This document shows, piece after piece, positions 31,997-39,773 of a stretch of 43,933 nt of DNA. The stretch covers positions 1 to 43,933 of the forward strand of contig DATHEA010000023.1 in the NCBI GenBank assembly GCA_035318745.1, in the 5' to 3' direction. The position numbers and the translations under genes were made by a program. Position 1 is the stretch's first letter; the number at the start of each line of letters is the position of its first letter. Under the pieces are notes generated by a model that was not told the origin of the DNA, made no database searches, and was given only the letters and a program-made list of their open reading frames with translations. This stretch comes from VRUE01 sp035318745 (GTDB lineage: Bacteria > Actinomycetota > Thermoleophilia > Solirubrobacterales > 70-9).

Positions 31997-32773
31997 ATGG
32001 AGCAATCGATCAACACCGGACCCCGCGAGTGGGACGCCGAGACCTACGACGAGGTTTCTGCCCCCCAGTTCGAATGGGGGATGGAGGTACTCGGGCGCCT
32101 GAAGCTGCGGGGGGACGAGTCGGCCATCGACGCGGGCTGCGGCTCGGGCAAAGTCACCGAGAAGCTTCTCGATCGCCTCCCCAGTGGCACGCTGCTTGCG
32201 GTCGACGGCTCGGAGGCGATGATCGCCAAGGCGAAGGAGCGCCTGGGTGAGAAGGCGACGTATCTCGTCGCCGACCTCTCCGAGCTAGAGGTGGTCGAGC
32301 CGGTCGACCTGATCTTCTCGACCGCGACCTTCCACTGGATCACCGATCATGATCGCCTCTTCCAACGCCTGCGCGCCGCGCTGAACCCCAGCGGTCGTCT
32401 GGTCGCCCAATGCGGCGGCCATGGGAATGTGGCCGAGCACGCCGCGGTGATCGCAACGGTTGCGGCGCGTCCAGAATTCGCCTCGCACCTCAAGCAGATG
32501 ACCGGGATATGGAACTTCGCCGGACCGGAGGAGACCGAAGCCCGCCTCCGCACGGCAGGCTTCTCCGAGGCGCGCTGCTGGCTTGAGCCGAAGCCGGTCA
32601 CGCCGGCGAAGCCGCTCGAGTTCACCTCGACGGTGACCCTCGGCCCGCTTTTGGCGCAACTACCCGGCGAGCTGCGTCGCCCCTTCGCCGAAGCGATCCT
32701 CGCGGCCTCGGCCCAGCCACTCACCCTCGACTACGTCCGCCTCAATATCGTGGCTCGTACTGAGGCGCCCTAA
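31997..32773 (+). CDS. SAM-dependent methyltransferase, trans-aconitate methyltransferase (Tam)-like
   Basis: A 258-aa class I methyltransferase. SAM-binding motif I is AIDAGCGSGKVTEKLLDRLP (~residues 43-62), then LLAVDGSEAMIAKAKERLG, and motif IV VDLIFSTATFHWITDHDRLF. The HWITDH stretch and overall layout resemble Tam, which methylates trans-aconitate. The yeast relative Tmt1 methylates 3-isopropylmalate. Position between leuD and leuB makes an isopropylmalate- or dehydration-product esterase-type substrate attractive, but this is inference. ATG 31997 has GGAACGGG before it and starts 11 bp after leuD. Generic small-molecule methyltransferase is the fallback call. Confidence 0.8.
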   Translation: MEQSINTGPREWDAETYDEVSAPQFEWGMEVLGRLKLRGDESAIDAGCGSGKVTEKLLDRLPSGTLLAVDGSEAMIAKAKERLGEKATYLVADLSELEVVEPVDLIFSTATFHWITDHDRLFQRLRAALNPSGRLVAQCGGHGNVAEHAAVIATVAARPEFASHLKQMTGIWNFAGPEETEARLRTAGFSEARCWLEPKPVTPAKPLEFTSTVTLGPLLAQLPGELRRPFAEAILAASAQPLTLDYVRLNIVARTEAP

Positions 32774-32774
32774 G

Positions 32775-32820
32775 CGTGCCGGTGCGCCGGTGCCCTATAT
32801 GACCTCTATGCACCGGCACG
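32775..32820. promoter_or_regulatory. Hairpin between the methyltransferase and leuB
   Basis: CGTGCCGGTGC (32775-32785) pairs exactly with GCACCGGCACG (32810-32820) around a 24-nt AT-richer loop. It starts 2 nt after the methyltransferase stop and ends 17 nt before the leuB start. No T-run follows, so a processing or stability element, partial terminator or leuB control site are all possible. Confidence 0.5.
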
Positions 32821-32837
32821 TCTAGAGTGGCGCGCTC

Positions 32838-33944
32838 GTGAGCGACGTTCCGCGCATAGTCCTGCTGCCCGGCGACGGGATCGGACCGGAGATCGTTGCG
32901 GCCGCCCGCGAGCTGCTCGAAGCGCTCAGCGATTTCGAGTTCGACGAACGCCCGATGGGCGGCTGCTCGATCGACGCCCATGGCATCGCGCTCACCGACG
33001 AGGTGCTCGAAGTCTGCCGCTCCTCGGACGCCGTCCTGCTGGGAGCCGTCGGCGGCCCGAAGTGGGACACCACCGACCCGGATGCGCCGCGGGCCGAGCA
33101 GGGCCTGCTCGGCCTGCGCAAGGGAATGGGCCTGTACGCCAACCTGCGACCCGTGCGACCCAGTCCCGCGCTGGTCGGTTCCAGCCCACTGCGCGAGGAG
33201 CGGATCGCCGGCACCGACCTCTTGGTCGTGCGCGAGCTGACCGGCGGGATCTACTTCGGCGACAGCGGCCGCGATGGCGACTCCGCCCACGACACCTGCG
33301 AGTACTCGACCGCCGAGATCGAGCGGATTGCCCGCACCGGCTTCGAGGCGGCGCAGCGCCGTGCCGAGGGCGGCAACCGCGCTCCGCGGGTCACTTCGGT
33401 CGACAAGGCCAACGTGCTCGAGACCTCGCGGCTTTGGCGCGAGGTGGTCAGCGGCATCGCCCCTGACTATGCGGATGTCGAGCTCGACCACCTGCTTGTC
33501 GACAACGCCGCGATGCAGCTCGTCTCCCGCCCTGCAGAGTTCGACGTGATCGTCACCGAGAACCTCTTCGGCGACATCCTCAGCGACGAGTCGGCGATGC
33601 TCACCGGATCGCTCGGGATGCTGCCCTCGGCCAGTCTCGGCGAGGAAGGCGCCCCGGGCCTTTTCGAGCCGGTCCACGGCTCGGCCCCCGACATCGCCGG
33701 CAAAGGGGTCGCCAACCCACTCGCCACCTTCCTCAGCGCTGCAATGATGCTGCGGCACGGACTCGACCGCCCCGATGATGCGGAGCGGATCGATGCGGCG
33801 GTGGACGCGGCGCTTGAGCGTGGCCTGCGCACGCCCGACCTGCTCAGCGGTACGGTCGCCCCGCCACCGCTGCCCGAGAACCCCTTGCCGGAGCAGGAAG
33901 TCGGCACCGCCGAGATGACCGCCGCCGTGCTCGCGGCGCTCTAG
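32838..33944 (+). CDS. leuB: 3-Isopropylmalate dehydrogenase
   Basis: A 368-aa beta-decarboxylating dehydrogenase from GTG 32838. Motifs: VLLPGDGIGPEIVAAA, LLGAVGGPKWD, RKGMGLYANLRPVRP (substrate arginines), VVRELTGGIYFG, the YSTAEIERI region, KANVLETSRLWREVV, and the metal aspartates with NLFGDILSDESAMLTGSLGMLPSAS. HGSAPDIAGKGVANPLA is the NAD site. It oxidises 3-isopropylmalate to 2-oxoisocaproate. Full length. Confidence 0.96.
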   Translation: MSDVPRIVLLPGDGIGPEIVAAARELLEALSDFEFDERPMGGCSIDAHGIALTDEVLEVCRSSDAVLLGAVGGPKWDTTDPDAPRAEQGLLGLRKGMGLYANLRPVRPSPALVGSSPLREERIAGTDLLVVRELTGGIYFGDSGRDGDSAHDTCEYSTAEIERIARTGFEAAQRRAEGGNRAPRVTSVDKANVLETSRLWREVVSGIAPDYADVELDHLLVDNAAMQLVSRPAEFDVIVTENLFGDILSDESAMLTGSLGMLPSASLGEEGAPGLFEPVHGSAPDIAGKGVANPLATFLSAAMMLRHGLDRPDDAERIDAAVDAALERGLRTPDLLSGTVAPPPLPENPLPEQEVGTAEMTAAVLAAL

Positions 33945-33982
33945 CTCGACCCGCCTCGATTCATCGGGCATACTTTCGCGAG

Positions 33983-34924
33983 ATGGAAACCGCGGAGCTG
34001 ATCTGGCAGAACGGCGAGTTTGTGCCCTGGCACGAGGCGACCACGCACGTCCTCAGCCACGGCTTGCACTACGGAACCGGGGTTTTCGAGGGGATCCGCT
34101 GCTATGAGACCGAGCGTGGCCCGGCGATATTCCGCCATAAGGACCACCTCGACCGGCTGGCCAAATCGGCCGCGCTCTACTACTTCGAGCTGGCCTATTC
34201 CGGCGAGGAAATCGCCGAGGCGACCCGGGAGCTGATCCGGCGCAACGATCTGCGCTCCTGCTACATCCGGCCGCTCGCATTCCGCGGCTACGGCAATCTC
34301 GGGCTGTACGCGACCGACGCCCCGATCGACCTCGTCATCGCCGCCTTTCCCTGGGGCGCATACCTGGGCGAGGAGGGCCAGAAGCACGGCATCCGCGCCA
34401 AGGTCTCGAGCTGGCGGCGGATCGGCTCCGGCGGGTTGATTCCCCACGCCAAGGCGTCCGGTCACTACTTGAACTCGATCCTCGCCAAGACCGAGTCGCA
34501 AAACGCCGGCTACGAAGAGGCGCTGCTGCTGGACGAGCGGGGCTTTGTCTGCGAGGGCTCGGGCGAGAACATCTTCGTCGTCCGCGAGGGTCAGATCGTC
34601 ACCCCGCCGCATGTCGCCGCGATCCTCGACGGGATCAATCGCAAGTCGGTGATCCAGATCGCCCGCGACCTCGGCTACACCGTGGTCGAGCGCGACATCG
34701 CCCGCTCCGAGCTGTACCTGGCCGAGGAGGTCTTCCTCACCGGCACCGCAGCCGAGTTGGTCCCGGTGCGCGAGATAGACGACCACCCGCTCGGCGAGCC
34801 GGGCGAGATCACGCGCGTGATCCAGGCCAAGTTCCGTGACGCCCTGGAAGGGCGCGCCGAGGAGTACCTGGAGTGGCTCGACTTCGTCGAGGTGCCGACC
34901 GGACGAATTACGCCTGCCGCCTAG
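33983..34924 (+). CDS. ilvE: Branched-chain amino acid aminotransferase
   Basis: A 313-aa class IV PLP enzyme. Motifs: HVLSHGLHYGTGVFEGIRCYET, YIRPLAFRGYGNLGL, the PLP lysine in HAKASGHYLNSILAKTES, EALLLDERGFVCEGSGENIFVV, and EVFLTGTAAELVPVREID. It makes the last step to leucine, isoleucine and valine. It follows leuB by 38 bp and precedes cimA by 58 bp, consistent with one operon. Confidence 0.95.
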   Translation: METAELIWQNGEFVPWHEATTHVLSHGLHYGTGVFEGIRCYETERGPAIFRHKDHLDRLAKSAALYYFELAYSGEEIAEATRELIRRNDLRSCYIRPLAFRGYGNLGLYATDAPIDLVIAAFPWGAYLGEEGQKHGIRAKVSSWRRIGSGGLIPHAKASGHYLNSILAKTESQNAGYEEALLLDERGFVCEGSGENIFVVREGQIVTPPHVAAILDGINRKSVIQIARDLGYTVVERDIARSELYLAEEVFLTGTAAELVPVREIDDHPLGEPGEITRVIQAKFRDALEGRAEEYLEWLDFVEVPTGRITPAA

Positions 34925-34982
34925 CGGCTGGCGCTGCGCTGCGCGCACTCCGGTTATTCACACTCGTATCGAAAGGCATCGG

Positions 34983-36545
34983 ATGGAACAGGTGAAGATC
35001 TACGACACCACCTTGCGCGACGGCATGGGAGGTCCTGGCATGTCGCTCTCGGTGGGTGAGAAGCTGAAAGTCGTGCGGGTGCTCGACGAGCTCGGCGTGC
35101 AGACGATCGAGGCGGGCTTTCCCAGCTCCAACCCCAAGGAAGCCGAGCTGTTCGAGCAGCTCGCCGAGCTCAAGCTGGAGCAGGCGACGATCGCGGCCTT
35201 CGGCATGACCCGCCGCCGCGACCGCAGCGCCGAGGAGGACGAGGCGCTCGCCGTGCTGGTCGACAGCTTCGCACCCATGGTCTGCCTCGTCGGCAAGAGC
35301 TGGGGCCTGCACCTGGAGAAGGTGATCAAGGTCTCCGCCGAGGAGAACCTGGCGATGATCGCCGACTCGATCGGCTTCTGTCGCGAGCGGGGCAAGCGCC
35401 CGATCTTCGACGCCGAGCACTTCTTCGACGGTTACCGCGACGACGCTGCCTACGCGCTGGAATGCGTCCGCGCCGCGGCCGAGGCCGGTGCCGAGAACGT
35501 CACTCTCTGCGACACCAATGGCGGCAGCCTTCCCGCCTTCGTCGCCGCGGCGACCGCCGCCGTGGTCGAGGCGCTCGGCGACGAGGTGGAGATCGGCATC
35601 CACACCCACGACGACGCCGGCTGCGCCGCAGCCAACTCGCTGGCCGCGGTGGAAGCCGGGGCGCGCCTGGTGCAGGGCACCGTCAACGGCTATGGCGAGC
35701 GCTGCGGCAACGCCAACCTGGCGACGATCCTGCCCGCGCTGCAGCTGAAGATGGGCTTCGAGGTGGTCGCGCCGGAGAAGCTCGCCGCCCTGACGCGGAC
35801 GAGCCACTACCTGGACGAGCTCTGCAACATGACGCCGAACCCGGATCAGCCCTACGTCGGCCGCAACGCCTTCTCCCACAAGGCGGGAATGCACGCCGCC
35901 GGGGTCGAGGCCGACGCCAGCACCTTCGAGCACCTCGACCCGGCGCTGCTCGGCAACCAGCGCGAGATCCTCGCCTCGGAGCTGTCGGGCAAGGCGACGA
36001 TCCGCAGCCAGGCCGCCCAGGCAGGCCTCGATCTGGACGAGGAGGAGGCGACGCACGCGGTCGAGCGCTTGAAGGAGCGCGAGCATCGCGGCTATCACTA
36101 CGAGGCGGCGCCGGCTTCGTTCGAGCTGCTGCTGCGCCGCGAGGCAGGCAGCTACGAGTCGCTGTTCGAGCTGGAGAGCTTCAAGGTCCTGGTCGAGAAG
36201 CGCGCCGACGGCAAGGTCGAAACCGAGGCGACGATCAAGGTCAAGGTCGACGGCGAGCGCTACGTGCGTGTCGCCGAGGGCAACGGCCCGGTCAACGCCC
36301 TCGACAGTGCCCTGCGCGGCGCGATCGCCGATCGCTACCCGCATCTCGCCGAGGTCGAGCTGACCAACTACAAGGTGCGCATCCTCGACGAGAGCCACGG
36401 CACCGGTGCGGTCACCCGCGTCCTGCTCGACTCCTCCGACGGCGAGCGCGAGTGGGGGACGATCGGCGTCTCGGAGAACATCATCGAGGCCTCCTGGGAG
36501 GCGCTGGTCGACTCGCTCGAGTACGCCTTCCAGCCTCGCGGGTAG
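34983..36545 (+). CDS. cimA: (R)-Citramalate synthase
   Basis: A 520-aa LeuA-like enzyme from ATG 34983. The barrel begins VKIYDTTLRDGMGGPGMSLS; it has the HFFDGYRDDAAYALECVRAA and LCDTNGGSLP motifs typical of CimA/AksA-type proteins rather than LeuA, then IGIHTHDDAGCAAANSLAAVEAGA and GTVNGYGERCGNANL. NAFSHKAGMHAAGVEADASTFEHLDPALLGNQRE also follows the citramalate type. The C-terminal ~140 residues form the regulatory domain. It makes citramalate from pyruvate and acetyl-CoA; LeuCD and LeuB then give 2-oxobutyrate for isoleucine, which explains its place behind them. Confidence 0.93.
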   Translation: MEQVKIYDTTLRDGMGGPGMSLSVGEKLKVVRVLDELGVQTIEAGFPSSNPKEAELFEQLAELKLEQATIAAFGMTRRRDRSAEEDEALAVLVDSFAPMVCLVGKSWGLHLEKVIKVSAEENLAMIADSIGFCRERGKRPIFDAEHFFDGYRDDAAYALECVRAAAEAGAENVTLCDTNGGSLPAFVAAATAAVVEALGDEVEIGIHTHDDAGCAAANSLAAVEAGARLVQGTVNGYGERCGNANLATILPALQLKMGFEVVAPEKLAALTRTSHYLDELCNMTPNPDQPYVGRNAFSHKAGMHAAGVEADASTFEHLDPALLGNQREILASELSGKATIRSQAAQAGLDLDEEEATHAVERLKEREHRGYHYEAAPASFELLLRREAGSYESLFELESFKVLVEKRADGKVETEATIKVKVDGERYVRVAEGNGPVNALDSALRGAIADRYPHLAEVELTNYKVRILDESHGTGAVTRVLLDSSDGEREWGTIGVSENIIEASWEALVDSLEYAFQPRG

Positions 36546-36555
36546 GGTGGCCGCC

Positions 36556-37683
36556 GTGGGCGGCCAAACCGACACCGAGCCGATCCCGCTGGCCCAGCCC
36601 GAGATCGGCGCCCGCGAGGAGGAGCTGGTCCTCGAGGTGCTGCGCTCCGGGCGTCTCTCGCTGGGGCCGATGGGCGAGCGCTTCGAGAGCGATTTCGCGT
36701 CCTGGCTCGGCGTCCCCGATGCGGTCACCGCCTCCAGCGGTACGACCGCGCTCCACCTCGGGGTGCGGGCGCTCGGCTGGGGAGCGGGGGACGAGGTCCT
36801 GACCAGCCCCTTCAGCTTCGTCGCCTCGGCCAACTGCCTGCTCTACGAGGGCGCCCGCCCGGTCTTCTGCGACGTCGACCCGGTGACCCTCAACCTCGAC
36901 CCGGCCGCGGTCGAGGTAGTCGCCACGGAGCGCAGCGCGGGCATTTTGCCGATCCACATCTTCGGTTTCCCGGCGGCGATGCCGGAGCTGGAGGCGATCG
37001 CCGCCCGCCGCGGCCTCGGCATCCTCGAGGACGCCTGCGAGGCGCTCGGCGCGGTCGACTCCGAGGGCCGCGGGGTCGGCACCCGGGGTAACCTCGCCAC
37101 CTTCGCCTTCTACGCCAACAAGCAGATGACCACCGGCGAGGGGGGGATGATCGTGCCCTCGGACCCGGCGGTCGCGGCCCGGCTGCGCTCGGAGTGCAAT
37201 CAGGGCCGCGCCACCGACATGGGCTGGCTCGACCATGGCGGGCTCGGCTTCAACTATCGTCTCTCCGACCTCGCCGCGGCGCTTGGCGTTGCCCAGCTCG
37301 AGCGGCTCGACACGATGCTCGCACGGCGCTCCGCGGTGGCCTCGCTGTATGAGCAGGGCCTGGCCGAAGTGGAGGGCGTTACCACCCCGATCGCCGCGCG
37401 CGGCAAAGAGCGACGCAGCTGGTTCATCTACCCGGTGCGCCTGGCCGGCGATATCGACCGCGATGCGGTCGTCACCCGCCTGGCCGAGCGAGGTGTCGCC
37501 TCCAAGGCCTATCTCCCTTGCATCCACCTCTTCCCGCACCTGCGCGAGCTCGGCTACCGCGAGGGGCAGTTCCCCGTCGCCGAAGCCGCCGCGGCTTGCT
37601 CGTTGGCACTGCCGTTCTTCCCGGCGATGACGGAGTCGCAGGTCGCGCGGGTGTGCGAGGCTCTCGCCGAATCCCTCCGCTGA
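36556..37683 (+). CDS. DegT/DnrJ/EryC1/StrS-family PLP aminotransferase
   Basis: About 375 aa from GTG 36556 (GTG 36547 is an equal alternative). Sequence shows PLAQPEIGAREEELVLEVLRSGRLSLGPM, TASSGTTALHLGVRAL, FGFPAAMPELEAIAARRGLGILEDACEALGA (PLP aspartate), and the PLP lysine in FAFYANKQMTTGEGGMIV. The end has FNYRLSDLAAALGVAQLERL. These enzymes transaminate keto-sugars, usually nucleotide-linked, for surface glycans or antibiotics. Its position between cimA and argH, with 1-bp overlap to argH, is unexpected for a sugar enzyme, so the substrate is open. Confidence 0.88.
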   Translation: MGGQTDTEPIPLAQPEIGAREEELVLEVLRSGRLSLGPMGERFESDFASWLGVPDAVTASSGTTALHLGVRALGWGAGDEVLTSPFSFVASANCLLYEGARPVFCDVDPVTLNLDPAAVEVVATERSAGILPIHIFGFPAAMPELEAIAARRGLGILEDACEALGAVDSEGRGVGTRGNLATFAFYANKQMTTGEGGMIVPSDPAVAARLRSECNQGRATDMGWLDHGGLGFNYRLSDLAAALGVAQLERLDTMLARRSAVASLYEQGLAEVEGVTTPIAARGKERRSWFIYPVRLAGDIDRDAVVTRLAERGVASKAYLPCIHLFPHLRELGYREGQFPVAEAAAACSLALPFFPAMTESQVARVCEALAESLR

Positions 37684-39074
37684 TGTCGCGCTTTCGCAAA
37701 GACCCCGACCCGCGCTTCTGGCGCATCAACCGTTCGCTCGAGTTCGACTGGCCGCTGGCCGTCTACGACCTCGACCAGTCGAAGGCGCACGCGCGGGCGC
37801 TGCAGCGGATCGGCGTCCTCGACGAAGCCGAGCTGGAGCGGATGGTCTCCGGTCTCGACCGAGTCGGGGAACGGATCGGCGCCCACGGCTTCGAGTTCGA
37901 CGCAGCCGACGAGGACATCCACATGGCGATCGAGCGGCTGCTCGGCGATGAGGTCGGCCCGCTCGCCGGCAAGCTGCACACCGGCCGCTCCCGCAACGAC
38001 CAGGTCGCCACCGACATGGCGATGGTCGTCCAGGTGCACTCGCTGCAGGCGATCGATTTGGCGGCGGCAGCGATGGAGCGCCTGCTCGAGCTGGCCGAGC
38101 GCCACCGGGACTGGCCGATGCCCGGCTACACCCACCTGCAGCGGGCCCAACCGGTCTACCTCGGCCATCACCTGCTCGCTTACTTCTGGATGCTCGCCCG
38201 CGATGTGCTGCGCTTCCAGTTCGCCCTCGACAGCGCCAGCGTGATGCCGCTCGGCTCCGGCGCTCTCGCCGGGGTCAACTGGGAGATCGACCGTGGTGCG
38301 GTCGCCGACGACCTCGGCTTCGAGCACGTTACCCACAACTCGATCGACGGTGCCTCCAACCGCGACTTCGTCCTCGACTACCTATCGGCCGCCGCCACCT
38401 GCGCCATGCACCTCTCCCGGCTCGGCTCGGAGATCGTGATCTGGTCGAGCAGCGAGTTCGGCTTCTGTCAGCTCGACGAGTCCTTCTCCTCGGGGTCGTC
38501 GATCATGCCGCAGAAGGTCAACCCCGACTCGGCCGAGCTGCTGCGCGCCAAGAGCCCCCGGGTAGCCGCCGACCTCCTCGCCCTGCTGGGCACGATGCAC
38601 GCCCTGCCGCTGACCTACGGCAAGGACATGCAGGAGGACAAGGAGCCGCTGTTCGACGCGGTCGACACGGTCGAGTCCTGCCTCGACGCGACCGAGGGGA
38701 TGCTCGCCGGGATCGCCTTCGATCGCGAGCGCCTGGAGGATGCTTCCGGCGACGAGATGCTGGCGGCCACCGAGATCGCCGACCTCCTGGTTCGCAAGGG
38801 AGTGCCCTTCCGCGAGGCGCACGGAATCGTCGGCGGCCTGGTTCGCGACGCGGTCGACAGCGGCAGGTCGCTCTCCGAGCTGAGGCCGGAGGAGCTGCGC
38901 GAGCGCTCCGAGCAGCTCGACGACTCGTTCTACGAGGTCCTGAAGCGCGAGAGCTGGCTCGAGTCGAAGCGGATCGAGGGCGGCACCGGCTCGGCGGCGA
39001 TCGCCGAGCAGATCGCGCTCGCACACGAGACCCTCGCCGCCGTCAAGGCACGGGTGCTCGACGAGCGTTCGTGA
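37683..39074 (+). CDS. argH: Argininosuccinate lyase
   Basis: A 463-aa fumarase/aspartase-superfamily enzyme from ATG 37683, sharing TGATG with the preceding gene. Motifs: EDIHMAIERLLGDEVGPLAGKLHTGRSRNDQVATD, MPGYTHLQRAQPV (catalytic His), NSIDGASNRDF, and the signature SGSSIMPQKVNPDSAELLRAK with the catalytic serine loop. LTYGKDMQEDKEPLFDAVDTV follows. It cleaves argininosuccinate to arginine and fumarate. No other arg gene is in the window. Confidence 0.95.
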   Translation: MSRFRKDPDPRFWRINRSLEFDWPLAVYDLDQSKAHARALQRIGVLDEAELERMVSGLDRVGERIGAHGFEFDAADEDIHMAIERLLGDEVGPLAGKLHTGRSRNDQVATDMAMVVQVHSLQAIDLAAAAMERLLELAERHRDWPMPGYTHLQRAQPVYLGHHLLAYFWMLARDVLRFQFALDSASVMPLGSGALAGVNWEIDRGAVADDLGFEHVTHNSIDGASNRDFVLDYLSAAATCAMHLSRLGSEIVIWSSSEFGFCQLDESFSSGSSIMPQKVNPDSAELLRAKSPRVAADLLALLGTMHALPLTYGKDMQEDKEPLFDAVDTVESCLDATEGMLAGIAFDRERLEDASGDEMLAATEIADLLVRKGVPFREAHGIVGGLVRDAVDSGRSLSELRPEELRERSEQLDDSFYEVLKRESWLESKRIEGGTGSAAIAEQIALAHETLAAVKARVLDERS

Positions 39075-39658
39075 CCGCTGCCGCCGGAGAGCGGCTGGGC
39101 GCCGAGTTCTTCGCCCGCTCGGTACATACAGTGGCGCGTAAGCTGATCGGCTGCCGCCTCTTCTACGAGGGCCGCGGAGGAACGATCGTCGAGACCGAGA
39201 GCTACGAGCGCGACGACCCGGCCTGCCACGCCTACGTCGGCCTGACCAAGCGAACCGAGGTCCTGTTCGGACCGCCGGGCCGCGCCTACGTCTACCTCTC
39301 CTACGGCATCCACAGCCTGCTCAACTTCGTCTGCGAACCCGAGGACGAGGCGGCAGCAGTACTGATCCGTGCACTCGAACCGACCGACGGCCTCGACGCG
39401 ATGCGCGCCCGCCGCGGCAAGCGTCCCGACACCGACCTCTGCTCGGGCCCAGGCAAGCTCACTGAGGCTCTGGGCGTCGGCCTCGAAGCCAACGGCGCCG
39501 ACCTCTCCGCCGATCCGTTCCAGCTTCTTCCCCCTGAGCCGGGCTGGAGCGGCAGAATCATCACGAGTCCCCGCATCGGCATAACCAAAGCCACCGAGCG
39601 CCCCTGGCGCTTCAGCCTCAGGGGGAGCCCCTTCGTCTCCCGACCACGACCCGAGTAG
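39071..39658 (+). CDS. 3-Methyladenine DNA glycosylase (AAG/MPG family)
   Basis: A 195-aa protein from GTG 39071, overlapping the argH stop (GTGA). Motifs: ARKLIGCRLFYEGRGGTIVETESYERDDPACHAY (catalytic Glu region), GPPGRAYVYLSYGIHSLLNFVCEPE, and LCSGPGKLTEALGV. This fold removes alkylated and deaminated purines from DNA. Typical bacterial length. Co-translation with argH probably reflects operon packing. A folded repeat starts on the last base of its stop codon. Confidence 0.93.
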   Translation: MTAAAGERLGAEFFARSVHTVARKLIGCRLFYEGRGGTIVETESYERDDPACHAYVGLTKRTEVLFGPPGRAYVYLSYGIHSLLNFVCEPEDEAAAVLIRALEPTDGLDAMRARRGKRPDTDLCSGPGKLTEALGVGLEANGADLSADPFQLLPPEPGWSGRIITSPRIGITKATERPWRFSLRGSPFVSRPRPE

Positions 39659-39771
39659 GGCCCATCCGGGTAGGGCTGGAACGTCTTGTACTTTTTCGTC
39701 GAGGCGACCGGGCGTCAGCCCGTTCCGAATCCACCGAAAAAGTTAAGTGGAAGCCCTACCCGGATGGGCCC
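39658..39771. repeat. Nested hairpin element (second family, copy 2) filling the mpg/PBP gap
   Basis: Perfect 20-bp outer arms (39658-39677 with 39752-39771) around a 74-nt core. Middle stem ACTTTTTCG (39690-39698)/CGAAAAAGT (39735-39743); inner stem CGGGC (39709-39713)/GCCCG (39718-39722). The T-run begins at core position 15, exactly as in the element at 7307-7431, whose arms are unrelated. It lies between two converging genes and may end both transcripts. Confidence 0.85.
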
Positions 39772-39773
39772 GC

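Noticed and set aside
34908..36833. A 641-aa minus-strand open frame opposite cimA
   Set aside because: Same reason: antisense shadow of a clear citramalate synthase gene.
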